Under the pieces are notes generated by a model. The model saw only the letters and a program-made list of their open reading frames with translations. It made no database searches and was not told where the DNA came from. Both the position numbers and the translations under genes were made by a program. This document shows, one piece after another, positions 1-8,063 of a stretch of DNA of 64,000 nucleotides. Every line of letters starts with the position of its first letter. The stretch's first letter is position 1. Source of the stretch: Saprospiraceae bacterium (GTDB lineage: Bacteria; Bacteroidota; Bacteroidia; Chitinophagales; Saprospiraceae). The stretch is from assembly GCA_022841345.1 (NCBI GenBank), contig JALHRR010000001.1:285610-349609 (forward strand), read 5' to 3'.

Positions 1-2781
1 CTTGAGAGTCCGGCTCATGGTGATCGTAGTATAGTTAATGACAACTTTAATCCGGAAGGATCTCCCTTTGGATGGCACGATACAAATGGCCAGCCGGGAG
101 CTGAACACACTATTACAAGAGGTAATAACGTCCATGCATGGCCTGATAGAGCAGGTAATGGATCGTCTTCAGGTAACGAGCCGGATGGTGGGCCATCTTT
201 AATTTTTGATTTTGATTTCAACCCATTGCAGGAGCCTGATGCAAATCTCGATCTGGCAACAGTCAATCTTTTCTACTTCAATAATATCATGCATGACTTT
301 ACTTATGCCTATGGATTTGATGAAGCTTCCGGTAATTTTCAATTTAACAATTATGGAAAAGGAGGTACAGGTAATGATGAAGTGGATGCATTAGCGCAAT
401 TTGGAGGTGGTCAGGGTGAGTTTGTAAACAATGCTAATTTTAGTACTCCATCAGATGGAGGAAGCGGAAGGATGAGAATGTATTTGTGGAACAGACAGGG
501 GCAATCACTTCTGACGGGGATATCCCCTTCAGAGATAGCCAGAAAGTTTGAAACAGGCTTTGCTCAGTTTGGAGCAGAGGTTACAAGTACTCCTGTAACT
601 GGTAAATTGGTAAGAGCTATTGATAACACCGTTTCGCCAAACTTGGCATGCAGACCAATCATCAATGGCGATGCTGTTGCTGGTAATATTGCAATGATTG
701 ACCGGGGCTCTTGTTTCTTTATTGAGAAAGTAATTAATGCAGAGGTAGCTGGAGCAATAGGTGTTGTGATTTGTAATTTTGAGAACGCTACACTTACAAT
801 GGGTGCAGGGGAAGGATTTGATAATCCTGGCATACCGGTAGTGATGTTAACAAGCGGGGATTGTCTTATACTTAAACAGCTTATTAGTGATGGAGTGGAT
901 GTGCAGGTTTCTCTATTCAATGAGGACGACGGCGGCCCTAATCAATTAGATGGAACCATTGACAATGGGATTGTGGCGCATGAATATGGTCATGGTATCA
1001 GTAATAGATTAACAGGCGGACCTGCACAGGCAGGATGCCTTGGAAATGACGAACAAATGGGAGAAGGATGGAGTGACTTTTTCTCTTTGATTACAAGCAT
1101 CAGACCTGGAGATACAGGTCCATTGGGAAGAGGAATTGGAACTTATGCCAGTGGTCAGACAGCTAATGGATCCGGAATTAGAAGATATAGATATTCAACT
1201 GATATAAATGTTAATCCTCAGACATATGATGATATTATAAATACCCCTTCTCCTCATGGATTGGGTGAGGTATGGGTAGCTACCATCTGGGATTTATTCT
1301 GGGCAATGGCAGACAAACATGGTTTTGATGAAGATGCCCTGAATGGTACTGGTGGCAACAATATGGCCATTCAGCTTGTCATGGATGGAATGAAATTGCA
1401 GGTATGCAGCCCGGGCCTTTTGGATGGAAGAGATGCGATTCTGGCAGCTGACAGAGCCAACTATGAGGGAGTAAACCAATGCTTGATTTGGGAGGTCTTT
1501 GCAAGGAGAGGAATGGGATTTGATGCAGATCAGGGTCTCAGAACAAGCAAAAATGATGGAATCGAAGGATATAAAGTCCATCCATCTTGCCTGAATAAAA
1601 TAGCAATTGAGAAAAAATCAACACCTTTCATTGAAAGAGGGGATGTTATGGATATAGAAATTGAAGTAGGAAACTACCAGGGGACTCCGGTTACCGGGGT
1701 AGTAGTGAGAGACGGAATGCCCGAAGGTGCTACATATGTCGCTAATTCTTCCAGTCAGCCGGCAACTGTCTCAGGAGATGAAATGGTATTTCAATTGGGA
1801 GATTTTGGTTTGAATGAAGTTAAGACAATTACATATCAAATTAAGACAACAGAAAACAGAGCATCTTCACCGGTATTTTTTGATGATATGGAATCCAGTG
1901 ATTCAGAACTAAACTGGGAACAAAATTCATTTGGTGGAGAAGACATTTGGGAAGTAATTGATGAAATGCCTTATGAAGGAGAAAACTCATGGATAGTTTT
2001 TGCTACAGCTTCCAATCACCAGGGTTTTAAGAATTTTGAACCAATACCTGTCGAAACAAATTCAACAATTTTGAGATTTTTCCATGATTATGATACTCAG
2101 CCTCTTAATGATGCCGGTTTTGTGCAATTATCCATTGATGGCGGTAATGCCTGGTTTGATGCAGGTCCATATATCATCCGTAATAACTACAGAGGTAAGG
2201 TAGCCTTTCCAACATTTGCAATTCCAAATGTCAGAGGATTCTGGGGGCCTAGCAATGGTTTTAAAGAAACTCTGATAGATCTGGGTGACTTCGTGGGTGA
2301 AGAAGTTATATTTCAATTCCGTTTCGGTGCAGATGCAGAAACACTAACAAGAGTTGTAGGCTGGTCAATTGATAATATCGAAGTGATGAATGCTTTATTC
2401 TACAACACAGAGGTATGTGTTACTTCCAATGAAGGAGATTCAGAATGTGCATTTGCAATAGATGGTGGAACTTTAGTGGAAGCCGATCTTTTCACATCTA
2501 CTTATCAAAATGAAATCACAGGGTTCGAAAGCAGAGTATTCCCTAATCCTGCCACTAACAATCTCAATGTTATGCTTAGGAAAATGGCGTCTGCCAACCA
2601 GGCCGCTAGATTTGAAATGTTTACTTTGGAAGGTAAAATGATTAAATCAATGAACCAACAACTGTATGGACTGGATGCTAATGTTCAATTCGCGGTCAAT
2701 GATTTACCTGCAGGATTATACATTTTAAAAATACAAACCGGAACTGAAACTGCTGTTCATAAAGTTCAGATTTCAAAATAA
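1..2781 (+). CDS. M36 (fungalysin-type) zinc metallopeptidase with PA domain and T9SS sorting tail, 5' partial
   Basis: The frame is open from the first base, so the true start lies outside the window. The N-terminal part has the fungalysin signature (FGWHDTNG, then TRGNNVHAW). A PA-type domain insert follows at about codons 200-305 (window numbering). The zinc site is HEYGH at codons 327-331, with a downstream GEGWSD supplying the likely third ligand. A CARDB/DUF11-like segment and a jelly-roll-like region follow, and the last about 85 residues look like a type A T9SS sorting domain (VFPNPATNNLNV, ending HKVQISK). Inference: an extracellular or surface protease exported by Sec and then the type IX system. 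Family assignment is firm; substrate is unknown. Confidence 0.93.
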   Translation, partial: LESPAHGDRSIVNDNFNPEGSPFGWHDTNGQPGAEHTITRGNNVHAWPDRAGNGSSSGNEPDGGPSLIFDFDFNPLQEPDANLDLATVNLFYFNNIMHDFTYAYGFDEASGNFQFNNYGKGGTGNDEVDALAQFGGGQGEFVNNANFSTPSDGGSGRMRMYLWNRQGQSLLTGISPSEIARKFETGFAQFGAEVTSTPVTGKLVRAIDNTVSPNLACRPIINGDAVAGNIAMIDRGSCFFIEKVINAEVAGAIGVVICNFENATLTMGAGEGFDNPGIPVVMLTSGDCLILKQLISDGVDVQVSLFNEDDGGPNQLDGTIDNGIVAHEYGHGISNRLTGGPAQAGCLGNDEQMGEGWSDFFSLITSIRPGDTGPLGRGIGTYASGQTANGSGIRRYRYSTDINVNPQTYDDIINTPSPHGLGEVWVATIWDLFWAMADKHGFDEDALNGTGGNNMAIQLVMDGMKLQVCSPGLLDGRDAILAADRANYEGVNQCLIWEVFARRGMGFDADQGLRTSKNDGIEGYKVHPSCLNKIAIEKKSTPFIERGDVMDIEIEVGNYQGTPVTGVVVRDGMPEGATYVANSSSQPATVSGDEMVFQLGDFGLNEVKTITYQIKTTENRASSPVFFDDMESSDSELNWEQNSFGGEDIWEVIDEMPYEGENSWIVFATASNHQGFKNFEPIPVETNSTILRFFHDYDTQPLNDAGFVQLSIDGGNAWFDAGPYIIRNNYRGKVAFPTFAIPNVRGFWGPSNGFKETLIDLGDFVGEEVIFQFRFGADAETLTRVVGWSIDNIEVMNALFYNTEVCVTSNEGDSECAFAIDGGTLVEADLFTSTYQNEITGFESRVFPNPATNNLNVMLRKMASANQAARFEMFTLEGKMIKSMNQQLYGLDANVQFAVNDLPAGLYILKIQTGTETAVHKVQISK

Positions 2782-2803
2782 TAAGTTTATCATTTGAATA
2801 CAA

Positions 2804-2838
2804 AATGCCTGGAGGAGAAATTTCCTTCAGGCATTTTT
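2804..2838 (+). terminator. Rho-independent terminator after the M36 protease
   Basis: AATGCCTG (2804-2811) pairs with CAGGCATT (2828-2835) and runs into a T tract, 22 bases after the protease stop codon. Confidence 0.8.
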
Positions 2839-2928
2839 CATTTAATTGTACCCGGTCTTTCAGCAATTGATGTAATTTGCAATTCCTCTTTTCATGAGAT
2901 AAATATTGATTTATAAAATTCAAATTCT

Positions 2929-3342
2929 ATGCTGAAAATCGAACATATAGGTATTGCTGTGAAATCTATGGATCGCAGCAATGAGCTATTCACCACCTTG
3001 CTGGGAAGATCGCCGTATAAGCAGGAAGAAGCTCCACTGGACAAAGTAAATACTTCCTTTTTTGACATGAATGGCACCAAAATTGAATTGGTCGCAGCTA
3101 CGGATGATAGTTCGCCCATTGCTAAATTTATTGATAAAAAGGGCGAGGGAATACATCACATTGCCTTTGAGGTGAAGGACATTCATGAGAGTATGCAACT
3201 CTTAAAATTGCTGGGCTTTCAGCTGATTGATGAAGCACCCAGAAGAGGAGCAGACAACAAAATGGTTTGTTTTCTACATCCCAAATCCACCAATGGTGTA
3301 TTGGTAGAACTTTGCCAAAGTATCTTGGAAGAAAATGCATGA
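2929..3342 (+). CDS. mce: Methylmalonyl-CoA epimerase
   Basis: This 137-residue protein is a complete vicinal-oxygen-chelate (VOC/glyoxalase) fold with two beta-alpha-beta-beta-beta halves. It opens with KIEHIGIAV, carrying a metal-ligand His; HHIAFEV supplies the second-half His, and a Glu lies in the C-terminal VLVELCQ. Length and motifs match methylmalonyl-CoA epimerase, which interconverts the (R) and (S) epimers between propionyl-CoA carboxylase and methylmalonyl-CoA mutase. The following TSUP gene overlaps its end by 8 bp, so the two are probably co-transcribed; the functional link between them is unclear. Neither the mutase nor the carboxylase is in the window. Confidence 0.9.
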   Translation: MLKIEHIGIAVKSMDRSNELFTTLLGRSPYKQEEAPLDKVNTSFFDMNGTKIELVAATDDSSPIAKFIDKKGEGIHHIAFEVKDIHESMQLLKLLGFQLIDEAPRRGADNKMVCFLHPKSTNGVLVELCQSILEENA

Positions 3343-4108
3343 TTATTGGCTATACCTGATTACTGCACTGGGCGGCCTGGCTGCCGGTTGCATCAATACG
3401 CTTGCAGGGAATGGTTCGGCTATCACGCTGACAATTTTGACAGAATTCGTAGGGCTTCCTCCGACTGTAGCCAATGCCAGTAATAGAGTGGGAGTAGTCT
3501 CACAGACCGCATTCGGATTATTGGGCTTCGCACGACAAGGTCAATTTAATATCAGCGGAACCAAAGTGTTTATTTGGATTACATTTCTGGGAGGATTGTT
3601 GGGTGTGTATTTGGCAACAGTGGTCAGTGACACAGAATTCAAGGATTTTTTCAAAGCTATGATGATCGTAATGCTTTTTATTCTTCTTTTCAAACCTGAA
3701 AGATGGATAAAACAAACCAAAGAAATCCGCAAAATCCACCCTGCCATCTCATATCCGCTCTACTTTGCGACAGGAATCTATGGAGGATTTATTCAGATGG
3801 GAGTGGGCATTTTCTTTTTAGTGCTGACAGTTATGATAGCTCGTTTTCCGGTCATACAAGCCAATGTAGCCAAGCTGTTGGTATCCCTGATGTTTACGGG
3901 AGCTTCATTAATTCTGTTCCAGTATCACGGGCTTCTCAACTGGAAGTTTGGCCTTATCCTGGCACTTGGACAAGGAATCGGTGGATGGCTGACCGCATAT
4001 TATGCTTCCAATAGTCCTAAAGCCGGGTTATGGGGATATCGATTGCTGATAGTGGGGATTTTATTGTCTTTAATTAAGCTATTTGAGTTACACAGGTTTC
4101 TAATATAA
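3335..4108 (+). CDS. TSUP (TauE/SafE) family membrane transporter
   Basis: A 257-residue, very hydrophobic protein with seven to eight predicted membrane segments. The N-terminal GGLAAGCINTLAGNGSAI and the internal repeat TGIYGGFIQMGVGIFFL are the paired Gly-rich motifs of the TSUP/TauE-SafE family, whose members export sulfite, sulfoacetate or related anions. It starts inside the last codons of mce (8 bp overlap), indicating translational coupling. The substrate cannot be told from sequence. It converges on kdsB, with a two-hairpin element between them. Confidence 0.85.
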   Translation: MHDYWLYLITALGGLAAGCINTLAGNGSAITLTILTEFVGLPPTVANASNRVGVVSQTAFGLLGFARQGQFNISGTKVFIWITFLGGLLGVYLATVVSDTEFKDFFKAMMIVMLFILLFKPERWIKQTKEIRKIHPAISYPLYFATGIYGGFIQMGVGIFFLVLTVMIARFPVIQANVAKLLVSLMFTGASLILFQYHGLLNWKFGLILALGQGIGGWLTAYYASNSPKAGLWGYRLLIVGILLSLIKLFELHRFLI

Positions 4109-4150
4109 CGTGAGTTCAATAAAGTGAACATATAATATTACTCTTAATAA

Positions 4151-4200
4151 AACCCATGAAATGGGTTAACCAACTAGTAGCCCCGGATGAAAATCCGGGG
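4151..4200. repeat. Two-hairpin intergenic element between convergent genes
   Basis: AACCCAT-GAA-ATGGGTT (4151-4167) is a 7-bp stem with a triloop, and CCCCGGAT-GAAA-ATCCGGGG (4181-4200) is an 8-bp stem with a tetraloop. They lie between the 3' ends of the TSUP gene and kdsB and could act as a bidirectional terminator or RNA 3'-end stabiliser. From memory, similar GAA-loop double hairpins occur between genes in other Bacteroidota. Confidence 0.6.
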
Positions 4201-4298
4201 TAAAATGAATTAAGTAAATCGTTTTGGCATGTATTTTTGCCTCCTGCAAAAATCATGACAAAACTGGAAGCTACGAGAGCAGCCGAACGCACTCTAAG

Positions 4299-5048
4299 TT
4301 AGACATTGGAAGATTTTTTGGTCTTCCCCCACTCTACCCTCGCTCTCTCCAAGTCCTCCGGCACATCTATAGAGATTCCAAGCACATCGGTCTTTACCAT
4401 TCTGATAGGGATGCCATGTTCCAGATATCTGAGCTGCTCCAGCTTTTCAGCAATCTCAAGGGAGGATTGCGGCCATACAGTGAAGGACATCAATGCTTCT
4501 TTTCTGAAAGCATAGACTCCGATATGTTGATATACCGGAGTTTCATTGATAGGATCTCTTTTGAATGGGATGGAATGACGGCTAAAGTATAGAGCATTAG
4601 AATTTAAGTCTGTCACAACTTTTACCACATTGGGATCAGCAATCAGAGAAGCTTCAGTGATTTGCCGCATGACGGAGGCGACCCGTACATTTTCATTCTG
4701 ATTTTGAAATACCTGAATAAGGTTTTTCAATAACTCAGCATTGACAAAGGGTTCATCGCCCTGAATATTGACTATTACATCGATCTCTTTATCAGCAACA
4801 GCTTCTGCAATTCTATCACTCCCACTTTCATGCTCCTTCCTGCTCATGACGACTGTAGCACCCGCAGCTTCCATGATTTCCCTGATTTCTTCGCTGTCTG
4901 TTGCTATAATCACTTCTTGAAATAAGCCGGTGGAAATGGCTGCTTCATAAGTCCTGAGCAATACGGGCTTTCCGCACAAATCTGCCAGCAATTTGCGGGG
5001 AAGACGGGTTGCATTGAGACGTGCAGGAATGACAGCGGCAATTTTCAT
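4299..5048 (-). CDS. kdsB: 3-deoxy-manno-octulosonate cytidylyltransferase (CMP-KDO synthetase)
   Basis: A 249-residue protein with the N-terminal nucleotide-binding signature IPARLNATRLPRKLL, the EEIREIMEAAGATVVMSR and GSDRIAEA motifs, and NIQGDEPF, the Mg-binding QGDEP of KdsB. Length is normal for the family (about 245-255). It activates KDO as CMP-KDO for transfer to lipid A in the inner leaflet. It stands alone here, but kdsD, lpxH and lpxB occur elsewhere in the window, so the cell makes KDO-lipid A. A TATTTTTG box lies about 40 bp upstream of the ATG. Confidence 0.96.
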   Translation of the reverse strand: MKIAAVIPARLNATRLPRKLLADLCGKPVLLRTYEAAISTGLFQEVIIATDSEEIREIMEAAGATVVMSRKEHESGSDRIAEAVADKEIDVIVNIQGDEPFVNAELLKNLIQVFQNQNENVRVASVMRQITEASLIADPNVVKVVTDLNSNALYFSRHSIPFKRDPINETPVYQHIGVYAFRKEALMSFTVWPQSSLEIAEKLEQLRYLEHGIPIRMVKTDVLGISIDVPEDLERARVEWGKTKKSSNV

Positions 5049-5088
5049 TTAAAAAAATAATGGATTCAAATAAAAATCCAAAAATACG

Positions 5089-5096
5089 TTTTTAAG
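5089..5096 (-). promoter_or_regulatory. -7 box (TATTTTTG) upstream of kdsB
   Basis: Read on the minus strand, the bases match the Bacteroidota -7 consensus TAnnTTTG, 41 bp before the kdsB ATG. No clear -33 TTTG is visible. Confidence 0.5.
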
Positions 5097-5123
5097 CAGA
5101 ATGTACTTAGGGTTTATTGGTCT

Positions 5124-5608
5124 TGCCAATTTATTGGCAAGCGTGTTGGATTATCTATCATACAAGAAACTTACAGGTTACAATGATGATTCCATTTCTT
5201 ACCAGTCTGCAGTACTGTCTGCTAATAAATTAGCAGAACTATTAATGGGGATTATGGGCAAGCGTGTTGGATTATCCATCATACAAGAAGCTTACAGGTT
5301 TCAATGATGATTCCATATCTCGCCAGGCTGCAGTACTGTCTGCTAATAAATTAGCAGAACCATTAAGGAGAAAAATTATTGGCAAGCGTGTTGGATTATC
5401 CATCATAGAAGAGAAACTTACAGGTTACAATGATGAATCCATTTCTTGCCAGGCTGCAGTACTGTCTGCTAATAAATTAGCAGAACCATTAAGGAGAAAA
5501 TTTATTGGCAAGCGTGTTGGATTTCCCATCTTAAAAAACTTACTAATTACGATGATGATTCTGTTTCTTACCGGGGAGCAGAGCCGACTGCTAATAAATT
5601 AGCAGAAC
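5124..5608. repeat. Four-copy 121-126 bp tandem repeat with a hairpin in each unit
   Basis: Units start at 5136, 5257, 5381 and 5507 (each opening GGCAAGCGTGTTGGAT, the last one diverged). Each contains TCTGCTAAT-AA-ATTAGCAGA, a 9-bp stem with a 2-nt loop (the outermost pair is lost in the last unit). TTGCCAAT-TT-ATTGGCAA (5124-5140/5141) precedes unit 1. Unit lengths are 121, 124 and 126 bp, so no reading frame is kept across all units without shifts, though short stretches translate to similar peptides. It fills the gap between kdsB and rny. Origin and function unknown. Confidence 0.9.
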
Positions 5609-5621
5609 AATGAATCCAAAA

Positions 5622-5660
5622 ACAAAAAAAAGGCCGGCTGCAACACTTGCAATCCGGCCT
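5622..5660 (-). terminator. Rho-independent terminator of the pheT-zapA-rny operon
   Basis: On the minus strand GGCCGG (5659-5654) pairs with CCGGCC (5637-5632) and is followed by a T-rich run (5631-5622). It lies 30 bases after the rny stop codon. Confidence 0.88.
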
Positions 5661-5689
5661 TATACTTACTTCTTTATCTCACTATCTCA

Positions 5690-7345
5690 TTATCTGGCGA
5701 AAGCAGTCGCTCTTTTCTCCCTGATCACCGTCACGCGGATCTGACCCGGATATTGCATTTCATCCTGAATTTTCTGAGAAATCATGAATGAAAGTTCTTC
5801 TGCATATTGATCTGTTACTTTCTCACTTTCTACAATCACACGCAGCTCACGTCCTGCCTGCATAGCATAAGCCTTTTGAACTCCTTCATAGGACATTGCC
5901 AGTTCTTCCAGTTCATTGATACGCTTCAGGTAACTTTCCAGGATTTCCCTTCTTGCGCCTGGTCTTGCACCTGAGATGGCATCACATGCCTGAACAATCG
6001 GTGAAATGATATTATCCATCTCGATCTCATCGTGGTGAGCACCAACAGCATTGATAATCATTGCATTTTCATTGTGCTTTTCACAGAGTTTCATTCCCAA
6101 CAATGCGTGGGATAGTTCTGATTCTTCCTCTGCCACTTTTCCAATATCATGCAATAGGCCTGCTCTCTTGGCAAGTTTGATTTGCTTGGCATTCAATCCG
6201 AGTTCTGCCGCCATGGTAGCACAAAGCGTCGCCGTCTCAATCGAGTGCTTCAGCAAGTTTTGACCATAAGAAGAACGATAGCGCATTCTACCAACCATTC
6301 TTACTAGTTCAGGTGGCAGACCGTGAATATCGAGTTCAATGACTGTTCTTTCACCGATCTCAATGATCTGTTCTTCCAGTTGTTTTTTGGTTTTAGCCAC
6401 TACCTCTTCAATTCTGGCCGGGTGGATTCGACCGTCACCAACTAGTTTTTTAAGGGATAATCTGGCAATTTCTCTTCTGATCGGATCGAAAGATGAAATT
6501 ACAATAGCCTCCGGAGTATCATCTACAACGATCTCCGCACCGGTCGCAGCTTCAAGGGCCCTGATGTTTCTTCCTTCCCTTCCGATGATCTGTCCTTTGA
6601 TATCATCTGAATCGAGATTGAACACGGACACTGTATTTTCAATGGTATATTCAGCACACATTCTTTGGATAGTCTGAATCACTATTTTCTTAGCTTCTTT
6701 TCCTGCATTCACGCGGGCAGCTTCCAGTATTTCTCTGACGAGGGCCATAGAATCGTTTTCGGCTTTTGCTTTAACTGCTTCGAGTAACAAATCTTTTGCT
6801 TCAGCTTCTGACAATCTTGAAATATTTTCAAGTGCCTTGATACGTTGCTCATTCGCAGCATCCAATTCTTCTTTCCGTTTGTTTAAAATTTTGATTTGCT
6901 TCTCTAAAGCTTCCCGATCATTATTCAGTTCCTGTTCTTTGAGTTGAACATTTTCTAATGTGCGTTTGAATTCGGCTTGTTTTTGCTTGAATTCATTTTC
7001 AAGATTCACAATTCCTACCTCACGTTCTTTCAAATCTACTTTGTGCTGAGCTTTCTCAGTTTCGAATTCAGCCCTCAATTTGTTGAATCGTTCCTGAGCT
7101 TCCTGAATCTTACGTTGTTTGATTTGTTCGTGTTTGGTTTCAGCCTTAGCGATGATTTTTTCGCCTTTCATTTCAGCTTCATCCACTAATCTGATAGCAG
7201 TAAGTCTGGCTTCCTGAAGTGCTAAATCAGATTTCTGGTTGAGATCCGCGGTTTTTCGGTCATTGGACCGTTTAAGTATAAAGGCAACCACAGCAAAGCC
7301 TAATGCTGCCCCTCCTAGTATACCAATTATAATTTCTATAGCCAT
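5690..7345 (-). CDS. rny: Ribonuclease Y
   Basis: The preferred start is the ATG at 7345 ([12 protein letters not shown]), because it puts the single N-terminal membrane anchor first; 14 more residues upstream are possible but unlikely. The 551-residue protein then has a long coiled coil (about 30-190), a KH domain with [13 protein letters not shown], and an HD domain with LLKHSIETA and AGLLHDIGK. This is the full RNase Y layout: a membrane-bound endoribonuclease starting mRNA turnover. It is the last gene of pheT, coiled-coil protein, zapA, rny, and a strong terminator follows. Confidence 0.96.
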   Translation of the reverse strand: MAIEIIIGILGGAALGFAVVAFILKRSNDRKTADLNQKSDLALQEARLTAIRLVDEAEMKGEKIIAKAETKHEQIKQRKIQEAQERFNKLRAEFETEKAQHKVDLKEREVGIVNLENEFKQKQAEFKRTLENVQLKEQELNNDREALEKQIKILNKRKEELDAANEQRIKALENISRLSEAEAKDLLLEAVKAKAENDSMALVREILEAARVNAGKEAKKIVIQTIQRMCAEYTIENTVSVFNLDSDDIKGQIIGREGRNIRALEAATGAEIVVDDTPEAIVISSFDPIRREIARLSLKKLVGDGRIHPARIEEVVAKTKKQLEEQIIEIGERTVIELDIHGLPPELVRMVGRMRYRSSYGQNLLKHSIETATLCATMAAELGLNAKQIKLAKRAGLLHDIGKVAEEESELSHALLGMKLCEKHNENAMIINAVGAHHDEIEMDNIISPIVQACDAISGARPGARREILESYLKRINELEELAMSYEGVQKAYAMQAGRELRVIVESEKVTDQYAEELSFMISQKIQDEMQYPGQIRVTVIREKRATAFAR

Positions 7346-7424
7346 AGCTAAAGGTTTAATAGGTAAAGAAAATCTGGCAGGGCACAATTACATCAAAAAA
7401 AACGAAGACAGCCTGCTTTTGCTG

Positions 7425-7715
7425 TCAATTCAGAATAGCATCGAGGAGCTGATCCAATTTATCAAGTCTTTCGTTAAAACGCTTTTCGTCTGTATTTTTT
7501 ACAGCTTTATGGAAATCTACAGCATAGGTGAGTAAAGCCATAGACAAACAATCTTGTTTATCCCTGTTGGAATATGTGATTTGAAAATGTTTGATCTTAT
7601 CATTCAATTCATTAACAACTTGCCGGATAGCTTCTTCATCCTCCAATTTTACTTTTAAAGGATAAGCTCTGCCGGCGATCATGATACTGATACTTTTATA
7701 CTCCTCTTCACTCAT
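7425..7715 (-). CDS. zapA: Cell division protein ZapA
   Basis: A 96-residue protein with the ZapA layout: an N-terminal beta-rich head (SISIMIAGRAYPLKV, then EEAIRQVVNELNDKI) and a C-terminal helical stalk. ZapA tetramers bundle FtsZ filaments at the division ring. It starts one base after the preceding coiled-coil gene, so the two are translated together; in Bacteroidota this pair usually sits between pheT and rny, as here. Confidence 0.88.
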   Translation of the reverse strand: MSEEEYKSISIMIAGRAYPLKVKLEDEEAIRQVVNELNDKIKHFQITYSNRDKQDCLSMALLTYAVDFHKAVKNTDEKRFNERLDKLDQLLDAILN

Positions 7716-7716
7716 A

Positions 7717-8016
7717 TTACATGCTTTGCAACCATTCCAAGCATTTATCGATTTCGCTTATATATTGATCAAGTTCCTCCTTCAGCAATTTCGAACCTCC
7801 TGAACCGTTTTTGTGACTGCTTTCCAACGTTTCACGTGTTCTGCTTAATTGTGCTTCCAGGTTAAATATATTATTTTTATGTCCTTCCAGTTCAGTTTTT
7901 TGTTGAAGATTCTCTTCAAGCAGGGCAGAATTCTCCTTTTTCAAAAGCTTCATTTTCTGTGCAAGCTTTTGAATTTTCCATTCAATCCCGTCTATTTTTT
8001 GTACTAAATCAGACAT
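7717..8016 (-). CDS. Small coiled-coil protein, ZapB-like
   Basis: A 99-residue, almost wholly alpha-helical protein with heptad Leu/Ile spacing from about residue 5 to 70 and no membrane segment. A short Gly/Ser break (KNGSGGSK) precedes a C-terminal helix ending CLEWLQSM. I do not recognise a named family. Its position one base upstream of zapA and the ZapB-like coiled-coil character suggest a division-ring partner of ZapA (inference from context only). Confidence 0.7.
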   Translation of the reverse strand: MSDLVQKIDGIEWKIQKLAQKMKLLKKENSALLEENLQQKTELEGHKNNIFNLEAQLSRTRETLESSHKNGSGGSKLLKEELDQYISEIDKCLEWLQSM

Positions 8017-8063
8017 TGGTCAAAGATAATCAGTATTTAATATAGTCGTTCGCTTTCATATTT

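Noticed and set aside
5101..5602. Protein-coding repeat gene in the tandem repeat
   Set aside because: Unit lengths of 121 and 124 bp break the frame, there is no clear start, and the hairpins are better conserved than any frame. Kept as an open question in the findings.
7346..7424. 6S RNA between zapA and rny
   Set aside because: The gap is only 79 bp, too short for 6S RNA, and shows no long stem.
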